DNA of 14,834 bases, taken from Streptosporangiaceae bacterium (lineage in GTDB: Bacteria; Actinomycetota; Actinomycetes; Streptosporangiales; Streptosporangiaceae). A program made the position numbers and the translations under genes. Of the stretch, positions 1 to 6,573 are shown one piece after another. The stretch covers positions 1 through 14,834 of the forward strand of contig JASHTQ010000622.1 of the NCBI GenBank assembly GCA_030040475.1, given 5' to 3'. The notes under the pieces were generated by a model. That model made no database searches, was not told the origin of the DNA, and worked only from the letters and a program-made list of their open reading frames with translations. Position 1 is the first letter of the stretch; each line of letters starts with the position of its first letter.

Positions 1-275
1 ATGGCCAGGGCGTCCCGCAGCGCGTAGGAGTAGTGCGTGAACGCGGCCGGGTTGAGGACGACCGGCATCCTGGCGTCGGCGGCCTCGTGCACCCAGCTGA
101 TCAGCTCGCGCTCGTCGTCTGTCTGCCGGACATCGGTGTGCAGGCCGAGCTTTCGCCCGGTCGACCGGCACAGCTCCGCCAGGTCGTCGAACGTGGCGTG
201 GCCGTAGACTTCCGGCTCCCTGACGCCGAGCCTGCCGAGGTTCGGGCCGTTGAGGACGAGCACCTGCGTGATCAC
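1..275 (-). CDS. aroQ: 3-dehydroquinate dehydratase, type II (partial, C-terminus beyond left edge)
   Basis: AroQ dehydrates 3-dehydroquinate to 3-dehydroshikimate, the third step of the shikimate pathway, in the cytoplasm. The first 91 residues are visible. They carry the family N-terminus [18 protein letters not shown] (residues 8-25), with the active-site arginine (R19) and tyrosine (Y24) expected for type II enzymes. [13 protein letters not shown] and the [15 protein letters not shown] substrate-site region follow. A full enzyme has about 145-160 residues, so roughly 55-65 are missing. The start is the GTG at 275-273, preceded by a strong GGGAGG ribosome site about 8 bases upstream. This GTG overlaps the aroB stop codon in the tetranucleotide GTGA, which suggests translational coupling. 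It is the last visible gene of the aro operon. Confidence 0.95.
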   Translation of the reverse strand, partial: MITQVLVLNGPNLGRLGVREPEVYGHATFDDLAELCRSTGRKLGLHTDVRQTDDERELISWVHEAADARMPVVLNPAAFTHYSYALRDALA

Positions 276-1348
276 TTGGATACCTCCCGGTATGCGTGCC
301 GCAGGAGCTGCTCGGGCGGATCGTCGAGGATGCCGGGACGGGCCAGGCCGTCGAGCACCACCAGCCGCAGCCGAGCGCCGCGGGCCTTCTTGTCCACGCT
401 CATGGCCTCGCGCAGCGACGGCCACAGACCCGCCCGGTAGGCGGTCGGCAGGCCGACGCTCGCCAGCACGCTGCGGTGCATCGCGGCGGTCGCGTCGTCG
501 AGCCGGCCTGCCAGCCGGCCGACCTCCGCGGCGTACACCATGCCGATGGCCACCGCGTCCCCGTGCCGGAACCGGTATCCCTCTACCCGCTCGATGGCGT
601 GGCCGAGGGTATGCCCGTAGTTCAGAATCTCTCTCCGGCCCTTTTCGTGCAGGTCGCTCGAGACAACGGTGGCCTTGACCCGGATCGCCCGCTCGATCAG
701 TTCGCGGGCGTGGCGGCCGTGCGGCACCGCGGCGCCCTCGGGATCTTCGCGCACCCGGTCCAGGATCACCGGGTCGGCGATGAACCCTGCCTTGATCACC
801 TCGGCCAGGCCGGCCGTGTAGTCGGCCCGCGGCAGGCTCTCGAGCACGGCCAGGTCGGCCAGCACGCCCGCGGGCGGGTGAAACGCGCCGACGAGGTTCT
901 TGCCCTCGGCGATGTCGATCGCGGTCTTCCCGCCCACCGCCGCGTCCGCCATGCCGAGCAGCGTGGTGGGCAGCAGGACGACCTGGACGCCGCGGAGCCA
1001 GGTGGCGGCCACGAAGCCGGCCAGGTCGGTCGTGGCGCCGCCGCCGACGCCGACCACGCAGTCCGACCGGGTCACACCGTGCGCGGCCAGCCTGGACCAC
1101 AACCCCGTCGCGACGTCGGCGGTCTTGGCGCGCTCGCCGTCCGGGACCTGCTCGGTCCTGACGTCAAAGCCCGCAGCCGTCAGCACACCGCAGACGGGCC
1201 GGGCGATCTGGTCGAGGCCCGCCGCGTGGATCACCACGACCGTCTTTGCCGCCTTCGGCATCAGGCCCGGCAGCTCACCCAGGACGCCGACCCCGATGAG
1301 CACCGGGTACGGCTTCTCCCCGCCGACATCGATCCTGGTAGCGGTCAC
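272..1348 (-). CDS. aroB: 3-dehydroquinate synthase
   Basis: AroB converts DAHP to 3-dehydroquinate using NAD and a divalent metal. It is the second shikimate-pathway enzyme and is cytoplasmic. The 358-residue length is normal. Visible motifs are the NAD-binding GVGGGATTD (100-108), [19 protein letters not shown] (127-145) with the substrate lysines, and GKNLVGAFH (149-157). The three expected metal ligands are E183 (in AEVIK), H246 (in NYGHTLGHA) and H262 (in [10 protein letters not shown]). The start is GTG at 1348-1346, overlapping the aroK stop as GTGA; the next gene, aroQ, overlaps its stop in the same way. No key residue is missing. Confidence 0.97.
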   Translation of the reverse strand: MTATRIDVGGEKPYPVLIGVGVLGELPGLMPKAAKTVVVIHAAGLDQIARPVCGVLTAAGFDVRTEQVPDGERAKTADVATGLWSRLAAHGVTRSDCVVGVGGGATTDLAGFVAATWLRGVQVVLLPTTLLGMADAAVGGKTAIDIAEGKNLVGAFHPPAGVLADLAVLESLPRADYTAGLAEVIKAGFIADPVILDRVREDPEGAAVPHGRHARELIERAIRVKATVVSSDLHEKGRREILNYGHTLGHAIERVEGYRFRHGDAVAIGMVYAAEVGRLAGRLDDATAAMHRSVLASVGLPTAYRAGLWPSLREAMSVDKKARGARLRLVVLDGLARPGILDDPPEQLLRHAYREVSK

Positions 1349-1878
1349 CGCGGAACACCGACAATGGCGGCTATCTCTGCGGCGAGCTCTTCGGGGTCCT
1401 TCTCGTCGGTCTGCACGGTTACCGACGCGAGCCGCTCGTAGATTCCCCGGCGTTCCGCCAGCATCGCGCGCAGCCTGCCGCGCGGGTTTCCCGGGATCAC
1501 CACACGGGGCGCGTCCAGCCCCATGCGCCGTGCGATCGTGCCGAAGTCGGCGGCCAGGTAGACCACGGGCAGGCCGGCCAGCAGCCGCTGGATCCCGTCA
1601 TCGAGCACCGCGCCGCTGCCGAGCGCGAGTACGCCGCCGCGCTCGCGCAGCGGGCCGTGCTCGCCGAGCGCGCCCGCCGCCGCCTGGCGCTCGAGGGCGC
1701 GGAACGCTTCCTCGCCGTCATCGATGAAGATGTCACCGACTGGCTTGCCCGCGACCGCCCCGACCTCCGCGTCGGTGTCGGTGAACTGCACGCCGAGGCC
1801 GGCCGCGACGAGCGCGCCCACGACGGTCTTGCCCGCGCCGGGCGGGCCGATCAGCACCGCCGCCGGCGGGGTGGTCAC
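1345..1878 (-). CDS. aroK: Shikimate kinase
   Basis: AroK phosphorylates shikimate at O3 with ATP. The 177-residue length is typical. The Walker A motif GPPGAGKT lies at residues 11-18, and the shikimate-contacting DTD at 34-36 is followed by the FRALE segment. The C-terminal half has the [12 protein letters not shown] helix with the expected substrate-binding arginine. Two places differ from the usual pattern: the shikimate-binding GGG reads GSG (in LALGSGAV), and the lid-region RPLL reads RVVI. The reading frame stays open upstream into aroC, but the true start is the GTG at 1878-1876, which overlaps the aroC stop as GTGA and places the P-loop at its normal distance from the N-terminus. The stop overlaps the aroB start. 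Confidence 0.93.
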   Translation of the reverse strand: MTTPPAAVLIGPPGAGKTVVGALVAAGLGVQFTDTDAEVGAVAGKPVGDIFIDDGEEAFRALERQAAAGALGEHGPLRERGGVLALGSGAVLDDGIQRLLAGLPVVYLAADFGTIARRMGLDAPRVVIPGNPRGRLRAMLAERRGIYERLASVTVQTDEKDPEELAAEIAAIVGVPR

Positions 1879-3053
1879 GAGACCACCAGGTGCTTGAGGT
1901 ATCCCTCGGCGTTGCGCCGCATCTCGTCCACCGAGTCGCCGCCGAACTTCTCCACCGCGGCTTCGGCCAGGACCAGGGCCGCCATGGCCTCGGCGACGAC
2001 GCCGGCCGCCGGAACCGCGGTCGCGTCGCTGCGCTGGTTGATCGCCTTGGCCGCCTCGCCGGTGGCCGTGTCGATGGTGTCCAGCGCTCGCGGCACCGTC
2101 GAGATGGGCTTCATCGCGGCCCTGACGCGGATCACTTCCCCGGTGCTCATCCCGCCCTCGATGCCGCCGGCGCGGTTGGTGCGCCTGGCGATGCCCGCCG
2201 GGCCCGCCTCTATCTCGTCGTGCGCCGCCGACCCGCGCCTGGTGGCGGTGGTGAAGCCGTCGCCGACCTCGACGCCCTTGATGGCCTGCACGGACATCAG
2301 CGCCCCGGCCAGCCGGGCGTCCAGCCGCCTGTCCCAGTGGGTGAAGCTGCCAAGCCCAGGCGGCAGCCCGAAGGCCAGGACCTCGACGACGCCGCCCAGG
2401 GTGTCGCCGTCCTTGCGGACCGCGTCGATCTCGGCGACCATGAGCTCGCTCGTCGCCGGGTCGGCGCACCGGACGGGGTCGACGTCGATGGCGGCCAGGT
2501 CCTGCGGCCCCGGCATGACGCCTTCGGGAACCGCGACCGGGCCGATGGCGACCACGTGACTGAGGATCTCGACGCCGAGCACCTGGCTCAGCAGGCGCCG
2601 CGCCACCTCGCCGAGGGCCACGCGGGCCGCCGTCTCCCGGGCACTGGCTCGCTCCAGCACGGGACGCGCGTCCCTATGGCCGAATTTCTGCATGCCGGCC
2701 AGGTCCGCGTGACCGGGCCGCGGCCTGGTCAGCGGGGCGTTCCTCGCCTGGCCCTCGAGGACCGCCTGGTCCACGGGATCGGCCGCCATGACGGTCTCCC
2801 ACTTGGGCCATTCGGTGTTGGCGACCCTGATCGCCACCGGGCCGCCGAGCGTGCGGCCGTGCCTGACCCCTCCGGTCAGCTCTACCTCGTCCCGCTCGAA
2901 CGTCATCCTGGCGCCGCGGCCGTATCCGGCCCGCCGCCGGGCCAGCGCCGCGGCGATGTCCTCGGTGGTGACCCGCACCCCGGCGGGAACGCCCTCGCAG
3001 ATCGCGACGAGCGCGCGCCCGTGCGACTCGCCTGCGGTCAGCCAGCGAAACAT
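1875..3053 (-). CDS. aroC: Chorismate synthase
   Basis: AroC eliminates phosphate from EPSP to give chorismate, using reduced FMN, and is the last step of the shared aromatic pathway. Family blocks appear in order: LTAGESHG near the N-terminus, [12 protein letters not shown] with the flavin/substrate arginines, [47 protein letters not shown], and the C-terminal [17 protein letters not shown]. Two in-frame ATGs lie six bases apart, at 3059 and 3053. I choose 3053 (392 residues) because an AGGA sits 8 bases before it but only 2 bases before the upstream ATG, and because [12 protein letters not shown] matches family N-termini. The upstream start would add MT. The gene follows the SseB-like gene by about 60 bases. 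Confidence 0.96.
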   Translation of the reverse strand: MFRWLTAGESHGRALVAICEGVPAGVRVTTEDIAAALARRRAGYGRGARMTFERDEVELTGGVRHGRTLGGPVAIRVANTEWPKWETVMAADPVDQAVLEGQARNAPLTRPRPGHADLAGMQKFGHRDARPVLERASARETAARVALGEVARRLLSQVLGVEILSHVVAIGPVAVPEGVMPGPQDLAAIDVDPVRCADPATSELMVAEIDAVRKDGDTLGGVVEVLAFGLPPGLGSFTHWDRRLDARLAGALMSVQAIKGVEVGDGFTTATRRGSAAHDEIEAGPAGIARRTNRAGGIEGGMSTGEVIRVRAAMKPISTVPRALDTIDTATGEAAKAINQRSDATAVPAAGVVAEAMAALVLAEAAVEKFGGDSVDEMRRNAEGYLKHLVVS

Positions 3054-3067
3054 GGTCATGATCCTAC
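3051..3067 (-). promoter_or_regulatory. Possible -10 element / leaderless start in front of aroC
   Basis: On the minus strand TAGGAT ends 7 bases before the ATG at 3053. TANNNT at that distance is the usual arrangement for leaderless actinobacterial transcripts, so aroC could have its own start point. The same bases (AGGA) can also be read as a ribosome site for that ATG. I see no convincing -35. The two explanations cannot be separated from sequence alone. Confidence 0.3.
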
Positions 3068-3112
3068 GGGGTCAGGTGTGCCTAATCCCCCGCTGCCCGG
3101 CCGGACCGCCGG

Positions 3113-3820
3113 TCAGTCGCCGGCGGCCTCGACACGGATCTCGATGCCGCGGCGCATGCGCCCGGCAAGCCGCGACGCCAGGCTTTCCGCCGCCCGGCTG
3201 GCCGCGGGCCGCCAGTCGGCGACGGCAAGCCGCAGCGTGATCGCGAGATCCGTGCCCTCGGCGCTGCCGGGGGCCAGGCTGAAGCCGGTTACCGCCGGCT
3301 CGCCGGCGAGTGCCGACTCGACCAGGTCGCGGACGTCCGGATCCTGGTCAGGAAGGGGCGCCTGCCGTCCGGCGGCGAGCGCCGCCAGCCGCGCGCCCTC
3401 GACCGCGAGCGGCACCGGGCCGGCCACGTCGATGATCACGGCGCAGCCGTCGGCCGTGGCGGCGCGCCATACCCGGTTCGCCTCGGCGGGAACCGGACGG
3501 GCCTGGGGGCGCCACCGCACCAGCGCGTCCAGGCAGGTGAAGGCGAGCACCGCGGGCCGTCCGTCCCTGCCGATCAGCGTCGGCAGCACCATCTCGCTGC
3601 CGGAGTCGGCGGCGCGCCCGTCGCCAGCTCCGGCTGACGGGAGACCGGTTGCCACCGCGACGACGGGGACAAGCAGGCGGGCGGCCGACAGCGCGGTGAG
3701 CGCCGCGTGCTCGCTGCCCTCCCCGGCGAGATAGGCGGCGAGGGCGGCGACCACGGCTGGATCGGCCACGCCGTTGTCACCGCGGAACTGCCGGCCGCCC
3801 GGGTTCAGGTACGCGGACAC
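3113..3820 (-). CDS. SseB family protein
   Basis: This resembles the N-terminal SseB domain proteins common in actinobacteria, whose biochemical role is not established. Recognisable pieces are FRGDNGVADPAVVAALAAYL near the start, LSAARLLVPVVAV, MVLPTLIGRDGRPAVLAFTCLDALVRWRP, and DVAGPVPLAVEG. In this family they follow the order 'GD-G-ADP, LLVPV, PTL--DGR-ALPAFTS, RWRPDARPV, DLAGPVP'. No signal peptide or membrane segment is seen, so it is probably cytoplasmic. The start is uncertain. I prefer the GTG at 3820-3818 (235 residues), with AGGG 8 bases upstream. The GTG at 3868 lacks a ribosome site, and an ATG at 3931 would add an unlikely Arg/Cys-rich leader. The gene precedes aroC on the same strand and may lead that operon. 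Confidence 0.75.
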   Translation of the reverse strand: MSAYLNPGGRQFRGDNGVADPAVVAALAAYLAGEGSEHAALTALSAARLLVPVVAVATGLPSAGAGDGRAADSGSEMVLPTLIGRDGRPAVLAFTCLDALVRWRPQARPVPAEANRVWRAATADGCAVIIDVAGPVPLAVEGARLAALAAGRQAPLPDQDPDVRDLVESALAGEPAVTGFSLAPGSAEGTDLAITLRLAVADWRPAASRAAESLASRLAGRMRRGIEIRVEAAGD

Positions 3821-4078
3821 GTCATAGACCCTATGCCACGGGCGGATCGCGTCCGGCTTCGCCAGCACGATGTGACTGTGAGCCGGCCATGACCGGCACG
3901 ACGTGGCAGCGGGCCGGCACGAACCCGGCACCGCACCGGCAGCGCTCGTGTCATATTGTCATGATACAGATGCGAAGAGTAATAGTTCTCCGATTGCGCC
4001 ACTTCGAGTCAATTTCCGTCATTAACTAGGCACAATCAGTTGTGCAAGGCATCCGGTTGCGAGCTGAAGGGAGGGTGA
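3821..4078. promoter_or_regulatory. Divergent intergenic region, AT-rich core
   Basis: About 258 bases separate the leftward SseB-like gene from the rightward gene at 4079. Bases from about 3950 to 4045 are much more AT-rich than their surroundings, as expected for back-to-back promoters. Several weak -10-like hexamers occur in both directions, for example TAACTA at 4023-4028 on the plus strand and TATGAC around 3948 on the minus strand. None has a well-spaced strong -35, so I do not assign start sites. Short reading frames here have poor codon use and no ribosome sites. Confidence 0.6.
4031..4044. promoter_or_regulatory. Inverted repeat, possible operator
   Basis: CACAA and TTGTG are perfect 5-base arms separated by TCAG. 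The site lies 35 bases before the start of the gene at 4079, at the downstream edge of the AT-rich block, where a repressor could act. It is short enough to be chance, and I recognise no specific regulator family from it. Confidence 0.3.
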
Positions 4079-4486
4079 GTGAACCAGCCCGAGCGGCTGC
4101 CCGCCATCGCGCCGGGCACGCCGATGTGGAAGGCCGTACCGCCGCGGCTGGTCGGTCCCTACCTGAACGGGCAGCGATCAGTGCTGGCCGGCTACGTCTA
4201 CCGGGCTCAGGACGTCCGGTTCCACAACCCTGCCGAGGCGTATCTCGCCCTCGCCCTCGGCTGGGAGGAATCGGAATTCGCCGCCGACATGAGCGAGCTG
4301 TACCTGATCTGCTGGCTCGCCCGGGCCGTCGACGGTTACGTGCAGACCGTCGGCCGGGGCTTCCCTGAGTTCTATATCGAGCCCATCCCGATACCCGTCG
4401 GGGCCGGCCTGTGCAGGCTGGGCGCCGACGGAGACGAGCTCGTGGCCCAGTACGACGGCCTGGCCTGGCAGTACACGGAGCCGTAA
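4079..4486 (+). CDS. Conserved-looking hypothetical protein, 135 residues
   Basis: I do not recognise this gene. The start is GTG at 4079, with GGGAGG at 4069-4074 as a good ribosome site. The protein is acidic and rich in aromatic residues, with a proline-rich N-terminus (residues 6-27). A helical central segment AEAYLALALGWEESEFAADMSELYLICWLARAV follows, and then a strand-like C-terminus with PEFYIEPIPIPVG and AQYDGLAWQYTEP. It has no signal peptide, no clear membrane span and no zinc or P-loop motif. The codon use is that of a real gene. Its stop is two bases from the next ATG, so the two proteins are almost certainly co-translated and may work together. A link to secreted-toxin or immunity gene sets is conceivable, but nothing in the sequence proves it. 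Confidence 0.8.
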   Translation: MNQPERLPAIAPGTPMWKAVPPRLVGPYLNGQRSVLAGYVYRAQDVRFHNPAEAYLALALGWEESEFAADMSELYLICWLARAVDGYVQTVGRGFPEFYIEPIPIPVGAGLCRLGADGDELVAQYDGLAWQYTEP

Positions 4487-4488
4487 GG

Positions 4489-5682
4489 ATGCGATACCGG
4501 CTGATGGCCACGTACTGCGGCGCTCCGTACCAGGCGGGCCTCGGTCCTGACGGCACGGAGGTGACGCTGTTCGCCGCCTGCCCGCCGCCGGAGGAACTCG
4601 GCTTCAGTTCCGCGGCCGGGCACTGGCGCAAGCAGGTCGACATCAGCGACCTCGGCGCGCTGTGGCAATCGCGGCCCGTGGGCGACTACCGTGGCGACCC
4701 CTGCCTGGTACTCGACGACCTCGGTGACCGGCTGCACATCGTCTACCTGGGCCGGGATGCCGTTCTTGCCAGGCAGCTCGGGTACTGGGAGGTCGACAGG
4801 GAGGTGTTCGAGGTCGTGGTGCCCCGGCATGAGGTCATCGACCTCGCCGAGGAGCGAGCGGAAATCCCGCTGGCGGCGGCGGCGTTCCCGCCATCGGACG
4901 CCGAGCCGCGCGGTGCAGAGACACGCGGTGCAGAGACACGCGGTGCAGAGCCGCAGGCCGGCGATCGCCAGGCGCCTGTCCCCGACCGGGCGGCGGCATG
5001 GCATGGTTCGCCGGAACCCGACTCCTGGTCTGGGACCGAACCTGGCGGATGGCTGCGGGAGCCCCGGAACGCCGCCCTCGAGCCGTGGGAGGCCCCGGAC
5101 GAGACCAGGGGGCCGGGGTGGCAGGGGCGGCGCAACGGGCGCGAGGTACGCGCCTCGACGCAGTCGGTCTTCGCCGAGCTGCTCGATCTGGCCTCGATTC
5201 CGCAGACCGCGTACGCGCTCGACGAGGAGGTACCCGGGGCCATCTGCCTGCTCAAGACGGACGGCGGCTTCGAGGTGTTCAGCCGTACCGACGACGCCCG
5301 GCTCGAGGAGCGTTTCTTCGAGGATGAGGAGGCGGCCTACTTCTACCTGTTCGGCGTGCTTGCGGCTGAAGCCATCCGGAGCGGGCGCCTCGGGGCGCCG
5401 GCAGCCAACGGATCCAAGGGCGCAGGCCGACCTAACGGCCACCGCAACGGATCTCGCGTCTCGGGGACGCCTTCCACCTCCGCAGGAAACGTTTCGAAGT
5501 ACTTACGGAGCGGAAAGTTACCCAAAACGCCCTCCCGTCCGGCTAGGGTTTATTTAGCCGGCGGGGCTGACGGTCCCCCGCTCCCCAAGCAGCCCCGTCG
5601 GCCTCCCCGAAGTTCGGGTAAGCAAAAATGGCCAGGCGTTCACAAATCGAGATCCTTACCATTCCTTCACCTTGCGTCATAA
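4489..5682 (+). CDS. Hypothetical two-domain protein with repeat linker and suspicious C-terminal tail
   Basis: The ATG at 4489 is preceded by GGAG eight bases upstream. The open frame gives 397 residues in four parts. An N-terminal domain (about 1-130) contains VTLFAACPPPEELGF, WQSRPVGDYRGDPCLVLDDLGDRLHIVYLG and LGYWEVDREVFEVV. A low-complexity linker (about 131-215) includes three RGAE repeats. A second domain (about 218-303) contains SVFAELLDLASIP, GAICLLKTDGGFEVFSRTDD and FFEDEEAAYFYLFGVLAAEAIRSG. A basic tail (about 305-397) follows. From about base 5401 the codon use collapses: four TTA leucine codons, AGA, AAA and CAA. Strong hairpins lie inside the frame. The real protein may therefore end near residue 305, with the stop lost or frameshifted. 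I do not recognise the family. It pairs with the gene at 4079. Confidence 0.7.
   Translation: MRYRLMATYCGAPYQAGLGPDGTEVTLFAACPPPEELGFSSAAGHWRKQVDISDLGALWQSRPVGDYRGDPCLVLDDLGDRLHIVYLGRDAVLARQLGYWEVDREVFEVVVPRHEVIDLAEERAEIPLAAAAFPPSDAEPRGAETRGAETRGAEPQAGDRQAPVPDRAAAWHGSPEPDSWSGTEPGGWLREPRNAALEPWEAPDETRGPGWQGRRNGREVRASTQSVFAELLDLASIPQTAYALDEEVPGAICLLKTDGGFEVFSRTDDARLEERFFEDEEAAYFYLFGVLAAEAIRSGRLGAPAANGSKGAGRPNGHRNGSRVSGTPSTSAGNVSKYLRSGKLPKTPSRPARVYLAGGADGPPLPKQPRRPPRSSGKQKWPGVHKSRSLPFLHLAS
4906..4950 (+). repeat. Three tandem 15-base units inside the linker of the 4489 gene
   Basis: Units at 4906-4920, 4921-4935 and 4936-4950 read CCGCGCGGTGCAGAG once and ACACGCGGTGCAGAG twice, encoding PRGAE, TRGAE and TRGAE (about residues 140-154). 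Units 2 and 3 are identical at the DNA level. That points to recent slippage expansion in a linker without strong constraint, so copy number may vary between strains. Confidence 0.9.
5534..5565 (+). terminator. Hairpin A: GC-rich stem, possible terminator or attenuator arm
   Basis: CCCG-T-CCGGCTA (5534-5545) pairs with TAGCCGG-CGGG (5555-5565), giving 11 base pairs with one bulged T and a 9-base loop GGGTTTATT. There is no T-tract after it, which is common for high-GC terminators. Its 3' arm is shared with hairpin B, so the two cannot form together. Confidence 0.55.
5557..5602 (+). promoter_or_regulatory. Hairpin B: alternative stem competing with hairpin A
   Basis: GCCGGCGGGGCTG (5557-5569) pairs with CAGCCCCGTCGGC (5590-5602): 13 pairs, one of them a G-T wobble, around a 20-base loop. 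Bases 5557-5565 belong to both hairpins. A third small hairpin (CCCGAAGTTCGGG, 5606-5618) follows directly. The arrangement resembles a two-state attenuator, but it could also be stacked terminators. Confidence 0.5.
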
Positions 5683-5714
5683 GCGTTTACCGCATGCGCA
5701 GTACGGTGACGTAG

Positions 5715-6569
5715 ATGACTGGTTTGACCGAGGCCGGCATCCGGGCAGTGCCATTGGCCGCTGGAGTAGCCAGCCTCGCGGCCCGGGACCTGCTGCTCGG
5801 AGTTCGCCGTCACGGTAAGGTGCTCGCGGTGCTGCCGCACGGGATCTACCTGGAGTTCGGCGATGCCGTCCCAGAGCCGCGAGTCGTCGTCATCTCGCCA
5901 CCCGGCACGATCAGGCTGCCGAACGCCATTGTGGCCGGTCCGCTGGAGCCGGGTTCGTCGGCGGAGTGCTGGGCGGGCGGCGGCCGGGTTATGGCATGCG
6001 GCCTGGACATCAGGATCGTGCGCTGGTGGGACCCATCGCCCGTGTTCGGCCCGCTCTCGCGGGTCAGGCTCGACCACGGCTCGGGCATCCTCGCCAAGCT
6101 GTGCGAGCAGCCGCCGGGGCTGGCCGGACATGACGGACCCGCGCAGCTGGCGGCGTGCTGCGCCAGCGGCGACCTGGCCGGCGCCGTCGAAGCGACCGAA
6201 CGCCTGGTGGGTCTCGGCCCGGGGCTGGTGCCTAGCGGCGACAGCGTGGTCAGCGGGGTGCTGCTCGCGCTCAGGCTGCTCGGCGGCGCCATCTCCGGCG
6301 GCACCCGGGCGGTATGGCTGGCAAACTGGCTCAGCGCGTCGGCCACCTGCTACGCGACGCAGCGGACCACCACCCTGGCGGCGTCGCTGCTGCACTGTGC
6401 CGCCAGCGGCCAGGCGGCGGCCGAGGTATCCGCCGTCCTGCTCGGGATGGCGGGCCAGGAGCCGCTCGAGCCGGCCGCGGCCAAGCTGCTCGCGGCGGAC
6501 CAGGGCGCCGATCTGGCCTGGGGCCTGGTGGCCGGCTGCCGGGCGGCGCTGCTGCTGTCCGTATCCTGA
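5715..6569 (+). CDS. DUF2877 domain protein (AllH-like)
   Basis: The 284-residue protein has the DUF2877 hallmark LVGLGPGLVPSGDSVVSGVLLAL at residues 164-186, where families usually read GLGPGLTPSGDD. The N-terminal half is beta-rich, with VLAVLPHGIYLEFGD, RVVVISPPGTIRLPNAIV and GLDIRIVRWWDP, also as in this family. Members include AllH, linked to oxamate/allantoin catabolism in enterobacteria, but the partner proteins (FdrA/AllF, AllG, carbamate kinase) are not in this window, so I do not assign that reaction. The second Asp of PSGDD is Ser here. The ATG at 5715 has only a weak GGTG ribosome site 6 bases upstream. The galM-like gene begins 4 bases after its stop, implying one transcript. Confidence 0.8.
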   Translation: MTGLTEAGIRAVPLAAGVASLAARDLLLGVRRHGKVLAVLPHGIYLEFGDAVPEPRVVVISPPGTIRLPNAIVAGPLEPGSSAECWAGGGRVMACGLDIRIVRWWDPSPVFGPLSRVRLDHGSGILAKLCEQPPGLAGHDGPAQLAACCASGDLAGAVEATERLVGLGPGLVPSGDSVVSGVLLALRLLGGAISGGTRAVWLANWLSASATCYATQRTTTLAASLLHCAASGQAAAEVSAVLLGMAGQEPLEPAAAKLLAADQGADLAWGLVAGCRAALLLSVS

Positions 6570-6573
6570 GCTG

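Larger units (their letters stand above)
5401..5714 (+). promoter_or_regulatory. Candidate untranslated leader before the DUF2877 gene
   Basis: This stretch covers the doubtful tail of the 4489 ORF and the short gap to the ATG at 5715. Base composition moves away from coding: A- and T-ending codons appear, TTA occurs four times, and runs such as GGAAAGTTACCCAAAACG and GTAAGCAAAAATGG are seen. At least three hairpins fall within 5534-5618, two of them mutually exclusive. No known riboswitch class fits: I compared it mentally with FMN, cobalamin, c-di-AMP and guanidine-I patterns. It may be a terminator for the upstream pair, a regulatory leader for the downstream pair, or both. Confidence 0.45.

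Noticed and set aside
296..1441. Long plus-strand ORFs opposite aroB and aroC (for example 296-1441 and 1890-3734)
   Set aside because: They are antisense shadows of well-identified genes in GC-rich DNA, with Arg/His/Gly/Pro-rich translations and no family motifs.
3805..4002. Small minus-strand ORFs in the divergent region around 3805-4002
   Set aside because: No ribosome sites, AT-rich promoter-like DNA, and Cys/Arg-rich translations without similarity to known families.
4042..4368. ORF 4042-4368 and other frames over the 4079 gene
   Set aside because: The 4079 frame has the better ribosome site, codon pattern and tight junction with 4489; the alternative is Arg/Pro-rich.
5534..5618. Guanidine-I (ykkC) or c-di-AMP riboswitch in the DUF2877 leader
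   Set aside because: CTAGGGTTT and ACGGTCCC loosely recall ykkC pieces, but the conserved GGTCCGAGAG and downstream blocks are absent, and the c-di-AMP consensus is not present on either strand.
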